From the NCBI GenBank assembly GCA_019136515.1, contig JAGVUB010000056.1:1-47880 (forward strand): DNA of 47,880 bases. The letters are read 5' to 3'. The position numbers were made by a program, and so were the translations under genes. The DNA is from Verrucomicrobiota bacterium (GTDB lineage Bacteria; Verrucomicrobiota; Verrucomicrobiia; Opitutales; Opitutaceae). Shown here piece after piece: positions 8,110 through 16,592 of the stretch. The stretch's first letter is position 1; the number at the start of each line of letters is the position of its first letter. The notes under the pieces are model-generated. The model did no database searches. It saw nothing but the letters and a program-made list of their open reading frames with translations, and had not been told where the DNA came from.

Positions 8110-8952
8110 TCACGCCGCGACAGCCAGGATCGCATCGGCCTTGTCCAGGCTCGCGTCGACCTCGGTGAGGATCTCCGGCAGCTCGCGCTCGTCGATCCCC
8201 AGCGCATTCCAGACATCCGATACACTGCCCTCGGGCCGGTACGCCGTCCCATGGTGCACGGCGTGCAGGTTGCAGACGAAGTCCGCCAGATAGACGATCT
8301 GCGCGGCCGGTTCGCCCTCGCCGGCCGGGTCGTGGTGCGCCGCCGTGGCCTGCACGAGCGATTCGGGCAGATGCCAGGTTTCCAGCAACCGCGCGCCCAC
8401 ATCGGCGTGGTCGGTGTCGATCATCTCGCGCTCCACCTCGAAGAGCGGCCGACCGCTCTCATGGGCGTTGGCGAGGATGCGGCCGTAGCCCACGCCCAGC
8501 GTGCGGTCCAACACCAGCATCCCGATGTCGTGCAGCAGGCCGGCCGCATGCAGCTCCGAGGGGGAAACGACCGCCTTGCGCGCGCGCAACTGGAGGATCT
8601 GCGTGGCCTGCGCCACCGCGAGGCAATGACGCCAATACTGCCGGTGGGAGAACTGCATCGGCCGCAGCGTGCGCATCAGCGACAGCGCGTAGACGACATC
8701 GCGCACGCCGTCGATGCCGATGCGGATCACGGCCTCGGCGATCGATTTCACGCCCTTGCCCCGGTAGTAGACCGAGTTGGCCAGCCGCAGCACGCGGGCG
8801 GAGACGGTGGCGTCGAGCATCGCCACCTCGGCGAGCTGCTCGGCCCGCACCCACTCGGTGCGCAACAGTTGCGAGAGCCGCAGCACCACCTCGGGCGCGG
8901 CGGGGAACCCGACGGAGCCGAGTTGCTGGATATAGACTTCGCTGCTGCTCAT
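8110..8952 (-). CDS. HDOD domain signalling protein
   Basis: A 280-residue single-domain HDOD protein. The N-terminal half has the domain signature: FPAAPEVVLRLSQLL, then MLDATVSARVLRLANS, then VKSIAEAVIRIGIDGVRDV. The middle holds HAAGLLHDIGMLVLD, similar to an HD phosphohydrolase segment, and TDHADVGARLLETW. Such proteins bind partners in bacterial signalling (chemotaxis, c-di-GMP networks) rather than act as well-proven enzymes. The start at 8952 is preceded by a GGGACCTCC stretch that could serve as a ribosome site. It stands alone and its target is unknown. Confidence 0.88.
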   Translation of the reverse strand: MSSSEVYIQQLGSVGFPAAPEVVLRLSQLLRTEWVRAEQLAEVAMLDATVSARVLRLANSVYYRGKGVKSIAEAVIRIGIDGVRDVVYALSLMRTLRPMQFSHRQYWRHCLAVAQATQILQLRARKAVVSPSELHAAGLLHDIGMLVLDRTLGVGYGRILANAHESGRPLFEVEREMIDTDHADVGARLLETWHLPESLVQATAAHHDPAGEGEPAAQIVYLADFVCNLHAVHHGTAYRPEGSVSDVWNALGIDERELPEILTEVDASLDKADAILAVAA

Positions 8953-9128
8953 CGGAGGTCCCTTTTATCGGCGCCCGGCGGCAAAAGCCGAATCGGGATT
9001 GGTAACAGTGCCGTGAATCCGCGGGGCGACAACAGCGCCTGGCAAATCGCCCCGGCCGCAACGCGGCGCCGAGACCTCGCGCACCGCGCCGCCGGCGGAG
9101 CGGTGCAGCCAGCACCACGCGTGCGCAC

Positions 9129-10388
9129 CTACTCGAACCGCGCCGGCTGCCCGGTGGCCGACAGCACCGAGCGCCATATCGGGCTCTCGGGATCGACCCG
9201 CTTGCGCTGCGTCGCCAGCAACTCGATCGGCACGTGCACGAACTCGTCGTGCAGCTGGCCGATGACCAGCCCGGTCTTGCCGGCCATCGCGGCGTGCGCC
9301 GCATGGCGCGCGAACTGGTCGCAGAGGATCGCGTCCTCGGCATCGGCCGGCACGCTGCGCACGAGGTAGCTCGGATCGATGTAGCGGACCGTGGACTCGA
9401 TCTGCTCGGCCTTGAAGAAGGCCTCGATGCGCTCGCGCAGGAACGGCCCGATGTCCTTCAGCTTCGCGTTGCCCGAGGCATCCTTGCCGCTGCTGCCGGC
9501 GAGCAGCTCCTGGCCCGCGCCCTCGGCGACGGCGATCAGCGCGTGGTTGCGGTCGAGCACCCGTTTCTTCAGCGCGGCGAGCAGCCCGCCGGGGCCGTCG
9601 AGCCGGAACGGCACCTCCGGGATCAGGCAGAAGTTCACGTCCTGACTGGCGAGCGTGGCGCCCACGGTGATGAAGCCCGCGTCGCGGCCCATCAACTTCA
9701 CGATCGAGACGCCGTTGCGCACGCTGTGCGCCTCGGTATGCGCGCAGGTGAGCATGTGCGCCGCCTGCTCCACGGCCGTGAGGTAGCCGAAAGTCCGTGT
9801 CACGAAGGCGACGTCGTTGTCGACCGTCTTGGGGATGCCGACGACGGCGAGCGGATGGCCGCGCCGGCGCGCCTCCTGGAAAAGGTCGTGTCCGCCGCGC
9901 TGGGTGCCATCGCCACCGATGGTGAAGAGCATGTTCACGCCGAGCGCGATCAGGTGGTCGACCGCGAGCGCGGTGTCCACCGGGCCGCGCGAGGTGCCGA
10001 GCATCGTGCCGCCCTCGGTGTGGATCTTGTCGACATGGTCGCCGGTGAGCCGCAGTGGCGGCCGGCCGCGGGCGGGATCGAGGCCGCGGTAACCGTCGCG
10101 GAACCCGAGGATCTCCGGCACCCCGTAGGCGTGGTGCAGCTCGAGGAAGAGCGAGCGGATGACGTTGTTGATTCCCGGACACAACCCGCCGCAGGTCACG
10201 ATGCCCGCGCGCACCGTGGCCGGATCGAAGAAGAGCTTGGCGCGCGGGCCGGCCAGTTCGAAGCCGTCGTCGGCCGCCACGGGCGCGGCCGGGTCGCGCA
10301 CGAGCGTGGCGGGCACACGCAGGTCGTCGCGCACGGTCTGGCGCAGCGGGGAGTCGAAGCGGGGGTCGCCGAGGGTGGTGATGGTCAT
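9129..10388 (-). CDS. ATP-dependent 6-phosphofructokinase, plant-like clade
   Basis: Phosphorylates fructose 6-phosphate in glycolysis. 419 residues from the ATG at 10388. Motifs: GGLCPGINNVIRSL at 67-80, GGDGT at 158-162, PKTVDND at 186-192, and MGRDAGFI. Gly in GGDGT points to ATP as donor, whereas pyrophosphate enzymes carry Asp there (GGDDS). The Lys in PKTVDND together with that Gly is the pattern of the long plant-like ATP-PFK group (also found in spirochaetes and others), not of the E. coli PfkA type. The ORF extends upstream to 10520 but that part is not conserved. The gene is single and opposite in direction to coaX. Confidence 0.92.
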   Translation of the reverse strand: MTITTLGDPRFDSPLRQTVRDDLRVPATLVRDPAAPVAADDGFELAGPRAKLFFDPATVRAGIVTCGGLCPGINNVIRSLFLELHHAYGVPEILGFRDGYRGLDPARGRPPLRLTGDHVDKIHTEGGTMLGTSRGPVDTALAVDHLIALGVNMLFTIGGDGTQRGGHDLFQEARRRGHPLAVVGIPKTVDNDVAFVTRTFGYLTAVEQAAHMLTCAHTEAHSVRNGVSIVKLMGRDAGFITVGATLASQDVNFCLIPEVPFRLDGPGGLLAALKKRVLDRNHALIAVAEGAGQELLAGSSGKDASGNAKLKDIGPFLRERIEAFFKAEQIESTVRYIDPSYLVRSVPADAEDAILCDQFARHAAHAAMAGKTGLVIGQLHDEFVHVPIELLATQRKRVDPESPIWRSVLSATGQPARFE

Positions 10389-10618
10389 GGCGGAGCGGGG
10401 ATGATGACGGTGGAGCGCCGATCCGGCGCGGACCTGCACAGCGGCAGGTCCCGCGTTCGTGGCGCCGGCCGGCGTGCCGGAGCAACCCGCTCCCGCCCGC
10501 CGGGAGGCCGGCTCCGTCAATTTCCGGTTACGTTCGCACCGGAGCGGGCCCCGACCGGAGCGCGTGGCGAAGTTGTGGTGGCGCAGCGCCGGCCGGCGCG
10601 CTAACGATTCCCCCTGCC

Positions 10619-11368
10619 ATGCGCGTCCTGCTTCTCAACCTCGGCAACACCACGCTGCTCGGCGGCGTGATCACGCTCGGCCGGCTCGAGCGCCGCTTCC
10701 GCACCCCGCTGGCCGACGTGCGGACCGGGCCCAAGCTCCGCCGCTTCCTCGCCGCCGAGGTCCGCGGCCCGTTCGATCGCGCCGCACTCTGCTCGGTGGT
10801 GCCGGAGCTCACGTTGCCGGCCTGCGCCGCCGTGAAACGCGCCCTCGGGGTGACCCCGCGGGTGCTGCGCGCCGAGAACGCCCACAGCCTGCGCATCGCC
10901 TACAAGCGCCCGCGCGAACTCGGCGCCGACCGCGTGGCCGCGGCCTTGGGCGCCCACACCAGCTACCCGGGCCGCGACAAGATCGTGGTCGACTTCGGCA
11001 CCGCAACGACCGTGACGGCCGTGACGGCCGACGGCACAGTGGCCGGCGGCGCGATCCTACCGGGCTTCGGACTCTGGGCGGAGATGCTCGCCGCGCGCAC
11101 CGCGCAGCTGCCGAAGGTCGCCGGCGCCGCCCCGCGCACCGCGGTGGGCCGCTCCCCGAAGGAAGCGATCGCCGCCGGGCTGCACTTCGGCCACGCCGGC
11201 GCGGTGCGGGGGCTGGTCACGCGGATTTCCCGTGAAGTTTACGGCCGCAAACGCCCGCTCGTGCTCGGCACGGGTGGAAACGCCGCCCGGTTCCGCCACG
11301 ATAATCTCTTTGCCGAACACGTGCCCGATCTGATTCTTCTCGGCCTTCACGCGTTCGCCTATGCTTAG
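10619..11368 (+). CDS. coaX: Type III pantothenate kinase
   Basis: First step of coenzyme A synthesis, pantothenate to 4'-phosphopantothenate. The 249 residues match the family length. Motifs: LGNTT near residues 8-12, LGADRVAAALGAH around residue 101-113, DFGTATTVTAV around 125-135, and GGAILPGF. The first motif normally reads D-x-GNT with Asp as an ATP/metal contact; here the position is Asn7 (LLLNLGNTT), an unusual substitution that may affect activity. The stop overlaps the panD start by 8 bases, so the two CoA genes are translationally linked. Confidence 0.92.
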   Translation: MRVLLLNLGNTTLLGGVITLGRLERRFRTPLADVRTGPKLRRFLAAEVRGPFDRAALCSVVPELTLPACAAVKRALGVTPRVLRAENAHSLRIAYKRPRELGADRVAAALGAHTSYPGRDKIVVDFGTATTVTAVTADGTVAGGAILPGFGLWAEMLAARTAQLPKVAGAAPRTAVGRSPKEAIAAGLHFGHAGAVRGLVTRISREVYGRKRPLVLGTGGNAARFRHDNLFAEHVPDLILLGLHAFAYA

Positions 11369-11732
11369 GAACTTCCTCCGCGCCAAGCTCCACCGTGCCG
11401 CCGTCACCGAGGCCGATCCCGACTACGAGGGCTCGATCTCGATCGACCGCGCGCTCTGCCGGGAGGCCGGTCTGCTCGAGTTCGAGCAGGTCGATATCTA
11501 CGACATCAACAACGGCGCGCGCTTCACGACCTACGTGATCTACGGCGAGGCCGGGCAGATCAAGATCAACGGCGCCGCCGCGCGCCTGGTCGATGTCGGC
11601 GACCGCGTGATCATCTGCGCCTACGTCGGGCTCGAGCCCGGGGAGATCGCCGGCCACGCCGCGCGTATCGTGCAGGTTGGGACAGACAACCGCGTCGTCT
11701 CGGTCCACACCAACGCCGTCCACCAGCCCTGA
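11361..11732 (+). CDS. panD: Aspartate 1-decarboxylase precursor
   Basis: Makes beta-alanine for pantothenate from L-aspartate. The proenzyme self-cleaves to generate a pyruvoyl group. The 123 residues contain the cleavage pair Gly24-Ser25 (YEGSISID) and the conserved Lys9, His11, Tyr22, Arg54 and Tyr58 in family positions. It overlaps the end of coaX by 8 bases, forming a two-gene CoA operon. Nothing looks abnormal. Confidence 0.95.
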   Translation: MLRNFLRAKLHRAAVTEADPDYEGSISIDRALCREAGLLEFEQVDIYDINNGARFTTYVIYGEAGQIKINGAAARLVDVGDRVIICAYVGLEPGEIAGHAARIVQVGTDNRVVSVHTNAVHQP

Positions 11733-11842
11733 GCGGCAACGCCCGGGGCTGGTCTTCCCGCGGGCGCCCAGACTGCTCGCCGCGCGCCGCGATGGCGCTG
11801 CGGGCGCAGAGCCCCTTCGCAGCGGAAAACCGCTCGCAGACA

Positions 11843-11863
11843 CCAGCCCGCCACAAGGGCTGG
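11843..11863. other. Short hairpin after panD
   Basis: CCAGCCC and GGGCTGG form a 7-bp stem around a 7-base loop. There is no T run, so it is not a clear intrinsic terminator. It lies in the 273-base gap between panD and the GreA-type gene. Confidence 0.3.
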
Positions 11864-12005
11864 CGTCGCCCTGCCGCAGAAAATCTCGCCATCCCGAAAT
11901 CCGGGCTTGGCGCGGCTGTGCCGGAGCGTTTGCTTTGCCGCTTACCCCAGCGCTGCCTCCACCCCGGAGGCACCGTCCCCCACCACCCAGAAACGTTTCA
12001 GGACC

Positions 12006-12485
12006 ATGGATAAATCCGCCCTGCTGAAAGCGATCGTCGACAAACTCGCCCACGAACTCGCCCTGCAGAGTGAGGCGGCCGAGGACGCCCACAAGGAAGC
12101 CACCAACGACGAGAGCCGGGCCGAGGACCGCTACGACATGCGCGGGCAGCTCGCCGCCTACCTCGCCGCCGGCCAGGCCAAGCTGGCCGACGAGGTCGCC
12201 ACCGCCATCGCCGCCTTCCGCAACATCGCCCTGCGTGTATTCAGCCCGGGCGAGCCGGCCGCGGTCGGCGCCGTGGTCCGGCTCGAGGCGCGCGGCGCGC
12301 AGAGCCTCTACTTCCTCGGGCCCGCCCATGGCGGCCTCGAGGTCGAGGTCGACGGCGCCGAGGTGATGGTCGTCACCCCCTCCTCCCCGCTCGGTCGCTC
12401 GCTCATGGGCCGGCGCACCGGCGAACGCGTCGCGCTGCCCCAGGGCGCCCGCACCGTCGAACACCGCATCGCCGCCGTGGAGTAG
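12006..12485 (+). CDS. GreA/GreB-type transcription factor
   Basis: 159 residues. The N-terminus is a helical, coiled-coil-like segment rich in Ala and Glu (about 1-75, e.g. QSEAAEDAHKEATNDESRAEDRYDMR). The C-terminus has the GreA C-terminal fold signature VTPSSPLGRSLMGRRTGE. Proteins of this kind bind RNA polymerase and may rescue or modulate stalled complexes. The start is the ATG at 12006; upstream codons in the same frame are not conserved. It is not the usual GreA, because the N-terminal acidic tip is not in the classical form, so it may be a divergent paralogue. Confidence 0.82.
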   Translation: MDKSALLKAIVDKLAHELALQSEAAEDAHKEATNDESRAEDRYDMRGQLAAYLAAGQAKLADEVATAIAAFRNIALRVFSPGEPAAVGAVVRLEARGAQSLYFLGPAHGGLEVEVDGAEVMVVTPSSPLGRSLMGRRTGERVALPQGARTVEHRIAAVE

Positions 12486-13056
12486 CGCGCCGCGGCAGCG
12501 CCCAACCCATGCCAACAGCCCGGTGACGCCACGCGTGCCCGTCGCGCCGCGCAGCACCGGCCACTGGTCACGGGAGCGGTTCTGCAGCAATAGCAGAGCG
12601 ACAGTCCGCTTTCTGCATTCCCGCGGGATCGCCCCGAACCACAAGGCGGTCGGCCAGCGCCTCGCCACCCCTGGTCGGCTACGGGCCGCTTGTGCGATCA
12701 CCCGCGGGTAGAGTCGAAACGGTTGTTCTTCAAGATCCGATGTTCTCACTCGGATCGGTTACTGACTGGGAAAGTCTATCCGGAGCTTTCTGGGCTTTGA
12801 GGCCGAAGATCTGAGGCTCCCAGTGCTTTCGAAACCTCGTCTTCTTCCCTTGCCTCGAAACACTGGAGACGGTTCGCTTTTTGCCGGTCACAGACCTGCA
12901 ATCCCCACCGACTGTGCAGCCCTCCCTCACGCATGTGCAGAATGCCCGTGTCTTCTCCGGCGCAACCCGATACGTCGAGAGGATCTCTGCTCCGATGAGG
13001 GGCCGATCACACCCCATCGTGGGTGTTCGGAGTCCCCGATCTCGAAAACCGTCCCG
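12486..13056. other. 571-base intergenic region left of the restriction island
   Basis: No convincing gene or RNA. ACC, ACT and ACG occur at 12556, 12563 and 12570, a short stretch with the same 7-base phase as the heptamer tracts. Base composition becomes less GC-rich from about 12590, consistent with the left edge of the island. No copy of the tRNA 3' end from 24333 is visible here. Confidence 0.4.
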
Positions 13057-15420
13057 ATGAACAAGAAGGCTCTCACCGAGACGGACATCCGTTCGAAGTT
13101 CATCACCCCGGCCATTGTCGGCGCGGGCTGGGATCTGATGACGCAGATTCGTGAGGAGGCTTACTTCACGGCCGGCCGCGTCGTGGTGCGCGGCAAATCG
13201 GTGTCCCGCGGCGAAGCGAAGAAGGCCGACTACCTGCTTTTCGGTCCGCCCAATCGCCCCTTGGCTATCGTCGAGGCCAAGGACAACAACCACTCCGTTG
13301 GCGGCGGGATGGCGCAGGCGCTGGAGTACGCCGCGATCCTCGACGTTCCCTTCGTCTACAGTTCCAACGGCGACGCCTTCCTCGAACACGACCGCACCGC
13401 GACCTCCGGCACCGTCGAGCGCGAGCTTCCGCTCGACCAGTTCCCATCGCCGACGGCGCTCTGGGCGCGCTACCGGGCGGTGCAGGGCTTCACCTCCGCG
13501 CAGGAGGCGGTCGCCACACAGGAGTACTTCGACAACGGCTCCGGGCGCGCCCCGCGCTATTACCAGCGCGTCGCGATCAACCGCACCGTCGATGCCATTG
13601 TGCAGGGCCAGAACCGCATCCTGCTCGTGATGGCCACCGGCACGGGCAAGACCTACACCGCCTTCCAGATCATCTGGCGCCTCTGGAAGGCCGGCGTGAA
13701 GAAACGCATTCTCTTCCTCGTCGACCGCAACATCCTCGCGGACCAGACCAAGACCAACGACTTCAAGCCGTTCGGCAGTGCGATGACGAAGATCACCAAT
13801 CGCACCGCCGACAAGGCCTACGAGATCTACCTTTCGCTCTACCAGGCCGTCAGCGGCACCGAGGAGGAGCAGAACATCTACAAGCAGTTCTCGCCCGATT
13901 TCTTCGACTTGGTCGTCGTCGACGAGTGCCACCGCGGCAGCGCAGCCGACGATGCCGCCTGGCGCCAGATCCTCGAATACTTCGGTTCCGCCACCCAAAT
14001 CGGCCTCACCGCCACACCGAAGGAAACCCGCGAGGTCTCCAACATCGAGTACTTCGGCGAGCCCATCTACACCTACTCGCTCAAGCAGGGCATCGCCGAC
14101 GGCTTCCTCGCTCCGTACAAGGTCGTCCGCATCGGCCTCGACAAGGACCTCGAAGGCTGGCGCCCCGAGAAGGGCAAAACCGACCGGTACGGCCACGAAA
14201 TCGAGGATCGCGAATACAACGAGACCGACTTCGACAACAACCTCGTCCTCGAGAAACGCACCGCGGCCGTCGCCGCGCGTGTCACCGAGTTCCTCAAGAC
14301 CACCGACCGCTTCGCCAAGACCATCGTCTTCTGCGAGAACATCGACCACGCCGAGCGCATGCGTCAGGCCCTCGTCAACGCCAACGCCGATCTCGCCGCC
14401 GCCAACCCGCGCTACGTCATGCGCATCACCGGCGACAACGACGAGGGCAAGGCCCAGCTCGACAACTTCATCGACCCCGAAGCCACATTCCCGGTCGTCG
14501 CCTGCACCTCGCGGCTGATGTCCACCGGTGTCGATGCCCAGACCTGCCGGCTCATCGTACTCGACCGTCGCATCGCCTCGATGACGGAGTTCAAGCAGAT
14601 CATCGGCCGCGGCACGCGCATCAACGAGGACTACGGGAAGCTCTACTTCACGATCATGGATTTCCGGCGGGCTACCGCGCATTTCGCCGATCCCGATTTC
14701 GACGGCGAGCCCGTGCAGGTCTACGCGCCACGCCCGGAAGACCCGGTGAACCCGCCCGACGATGACGACGGCTCCGCTCCGGTCGAGGAGCCGCCCGGCA
14801 CCACCACGGGCGGTTCCTTCGGCGGCCCGGGCAGTGATGGCGACACCCGTCCCCGCCGTTACTACGTCGACGACGTCGAGGTCTCGGTCCTCTCCGAGCG
14901 CGTCCAGTACCTCGACGCCCACGGCAAGCTCGTCACCGAATCCCTCAAGGACTTCACCCGCCGCACGGTGCGCGAGGCGTTCACTTCCCTCGACGACTTC
15001 CTCACCCGGTGGCGCGATGCCGAGCGCAAGCAGGCCCTCGTCGACGAGCTGGCGGGGCAGGGAATCTTGCTCGACGAACTCGCCGAACAGGTCGGTCGCG
15101 ACCTCGATCCGTTCGATCTCGTCTGCCACATCGCCTTCGACCAGCCACCGCTCACCCGCCGCGAACGTGCCGAGCGCGTGAAGAAGCGCCACGTCTTCGC
15201 CAAGCACGGTGCCAAAGCTCGCGGCGTCCTCGAAGCGCTCCTGCAGAAGTACGCCGACACCGGGCTGCGCAGCGTCGAGTCGATGGAGATCCTGAAGGTC
15301 GAGCCGCTCACCGCTTTCGGCACGCCGGTCGAGATCGTGAAGCTCTTCGGCGGCAAGCCCGCCTACCTCGCCGCCATCCAGGAGTTGGAAACCGAACTGT
15401 ATGCCCCGAGTGCGGCCTAA
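13057..15420 (+). CDS. hsdR: Type I restriction enzyme R subunit
   Basis: ATP-driven DNA translocase and nuclease of a type I system. 787 residues from the ATG at 13057. The nuclease domain comes first: Asp58 in KADYLL and Glu73/Lys75 in AIVEAKD form the D...ExK site. The helicase follows with ATGTGKT at 193-199, DECH at 289-292, TATP at 317-320 and QIIGRGTR near residue 520. A Pro/Gly-rich linker near 570-590 precedes the C-terminal domain of the EcoEI type that docks on the methylase. hsdM and hsdS follow on the same strand but are separated from hsdR by a small ORF and a DUF3800 gene. All motifs are intact. Confidence 0.95.
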   Translation: MNKKALTETDIRSKFITPAIVGAGWDLMTQIREEAYFTAGRVVVRGKSVSRGEAKKADYLLFGPPNRPLAIVEAKDNNHSVGGGMAQALEYAAILDVPFVYSSNGDAFLEHDRTATSGTVERELPLDQFPSPTALWARYRAVQGFTSAQEAVATQEYFDNGSGRAPRYYQRVAINRTVDAIVQGQNRILLVMATGTGKTYTAFQIIWRLWKAGVKKRILFLVDRNILADQTKTNDFKPFGSAMTKITNRTADKAYEIYLSLYQAVSGTEEEQNIYKQFSPDFFDLVVVDECHRGSAADDAAWRQILEYFGSATQIGLTATPKETREVSNIEYFGEPIYTYSLKQGIADGFLAPYKVVRIGLDKDLEGWRPEKGKTDRYGHEIEDREYNETDFDNNLVLEKRTAAVAARVTEFLKTTDRFAKTIVFCENIDHAERMRQALVNANADLAAANPRYVMRITGDNDEGKAQLDNFIDPEATFPVVACTSRLMSTGVDAQTCRLIVLDRRIASMTEFKQIIGRGTRINEDYGKLYFTIMDFRRATAHFADPDFDGEPVQVYAPRPEDPVNPPDDDDGSAPVEEPPGTTTGGSFGGPGSDGDTRPRRYYVDDVEVSVLSERVQYLDAHGKLVTESLKDFTRRTVREAFTSLDDFLTRWRDAERKQALVDELAGQGILLDELAEQVGRDLDPFDLVCHIAFDQPPLTRRERAERVKKRHVFAKHGAKARGVLEALLQKYADTGLRSVESMEILKVEPLTAFGTPVEIVKLFGGKPAYLAAIQELETELYAPSAA

Positions 15421-15439
15421 TGGGGTAGGAGAGTGCAAA

Positions 15440-15556
15440 ATGGGGTATCGAGAATCCTTCATTACCGCGTTTGATGATCCCGGACTGGCGTTTTCCCTGC
15501 GGCTGGATCCTCCATCCGGCCAGAGTGGCACCGACTTGGGGGGAGGCATCCTATGA
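15440..15556 (+). CDS. Candidate 38-residue small protein coupled to the DUF3800 gene
   Basis: An ORF starting with ATG at 15440 (MGYRESFITAFDDPG...) and ending with TGA at 15554-15556. It has one of the best ribosome sites in the window: AGGAG at 15427-15431, 8 bases before ATG. Its stop overlaps the DUF3800 start codon as ATGA, suggesting translational coupling. The peptide has no signal or membrane segment and no family that I recognise. It could be a leader ORF that only drives coupling, or a real small partner. Confidence 0.45.
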   Translation: MGYRESFITAFDDPGLAFSLRLDPPSGQSGTDLGGGIL

Positions 15557-16410
15557 GCACCCCAACCCAGGAGACGAAGCACTACTTCGTCGATGAGGCG
15601 GGCGATGGTACGCTCTTCGACGCCAAAGGGCGCGTGATCGTTGGCGAGCAGGGGTGTTCGAACTTCTTCTCGCTCGGGTTGGCGGACGTGACCCAGCCGC
15701 TCGCGCTCGCTTCGGATTTGACCCAACTGCGGCAGGAGCTGCTACGCGATCCGTTGTTGAAGTCCGTGCGCCAGATGGATCCCCGCCGCGGGCAGACTGC
15801 GGTCTTCTTCCATGCGAAGGACGACCCGGTCGAAGTGCGTCGCGAGGTCTTCAGGGTGCTCCTCAAGCACGACATCCGTTTCTCGGCGGTCGTGAAATGC
15901 AAGTGGCAGGTGTTGGCCTACGTCCAAGGCCGCAACCGGTTCCACCCGGACTACCGCTACCACCCGAACGAGCTTTACGATCTGATGCTCCGCCGGCTCT
16001 TCAAGGAACGTCTCCACGTTCATAGTGCCTACCGCGTTGTCTTTGCGGTCCGTGGCAATCGGGAGCGCAGTACCGAATTCCGGCAGGCGCTGGAGTCTGC
16101 CCGCGCGTCCTTCGCCCAGCAGCATCACATCGATTCTGCTGCTGCGGTCGAAGTGGTGCCCTCCCGCCCGGCCAACGATGCCGGGCTCCAAGCTGTCGAC
16201 TATTTTCTTTGGGCACTCCAACGCGTCTACGAACGCCGCGACGAACATGGGGGCGACCGCTATCTCAATGCACTCTGGGAGGCCGGAAAGGTCAGTCTCG
16301 TGGTCGACATCGACGACACTCGTCGCGCACCCTATGGAGCCTACTACACAAAACAAAAGCCGCTGCAGGCAGCGGCTTTGAAAGCAGTGGAGGAATATAG
16401 GATCGGGTGA
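15553..16410 (+). CDS. DUF3800 domain protein
   Basis: 285 residues. The N-terminal YFVDEAGDGT (Asp14, Glu15, Asp18) is the DUF3800 signature, a family with a predicted RNase H-like fold in which these acidic residues would bind metal. The C-terminal part keeps NDAGLQAVDYFLWALQRVYER, the second acidic block typical of the family. DUF3800 proteins are common in defence islands and mobile elements; the biochemical role is not established to my knowledge. A GGGGGGAGG ribosome site precedes the start. The gene sits between hsdR and hsdM, so it probably belongs to the restriction locus. Near its 3' end (16356-16379) the coding sequence contains an 11-bp perfect hairpin. Confidence 0.85.
   Translation: MSTPTQETKHYFVDEAGDGTLFDAKGRVIVGEQGCSNFFSLGLADVTQPLALASDLTQLRQELLRDPLLKSVRQMDPRRGQTAVFFHAKDDPVEVRREVFRVLLKHDIRFSAVVKCKWQVLAYVQGRNRFHPDYRYHPNELYDLMLRRLFKERLHVHSAYRVVFAVRGNRERSTEFRQALESARASFAQQHHIDSAAAVEVVPSRPANDAGLQAVDYFLWALQRVYERRDEHGGDRYLNALWEAGKVSLVVDIDDTRRAPYGAYYTKQKPLQAAALKAVEEYRIG
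16356..16379 (-). terminator. Possible intrinsic terminator for antisense transcripts, inside DUF3800 coding end
   Basis: AAAGCCGCTGC and GCAGCGGCTTT form an 11-bp perfect stem. Read on the minus strand it is followed by a T-rich run (TTTTGTTTTGT), the form of an intrinsic terminator. On the plus strand no T run follows. No minus-strand gene is known upstream, so its use is unclear. Confidence 0.35.
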
Positions 16411-16523
16411 CCTAGATCACTCTTTCACACGGCAGGGGCCGAGTTTCGTTCCTCGCACTGACCAGAGCAATGGCCCCACACTTCACGAAGTCAACCTCGG
16501 GGTCTGCATCCCGTCCCCTGCCC

Positions 16524-16586
16524 ACCGTCTACCGTCTACTGTCTACCGTCCACCGTCCACCGTCTACCGTCCACAGTCCACCGTTC
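16524..16586. repeat. Nine-copy heptamer tract upstream of hsdM
   Basis: Nine 7-base units of consensus ACCGTCY in exact phase: starts at 16524, 16531, 16538, 16545, 16552, 16559, 16566, 16573 and 16580. Most differ from ACCGTCC or ACCGTCT at one base or none. The tract ends 7 bases before the hsdM start and is open in the hsdM frame back to an ATG at 16470. Confidence 0.85.
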
Positions 16587-16592
16587 GCTCCC

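Noticed and set aside
12730-15726. 998-codon minus-strand ORF opposite hsdR
   Set aside because: Codon-pattern shadow of hsdR; the plus strand has all helicase and nuclease motifs.
16524-16586. CRISPR-like array
   Set aside because: Units are 7 bases without spacers and no cas gene is present; it is a short tandem repeat.
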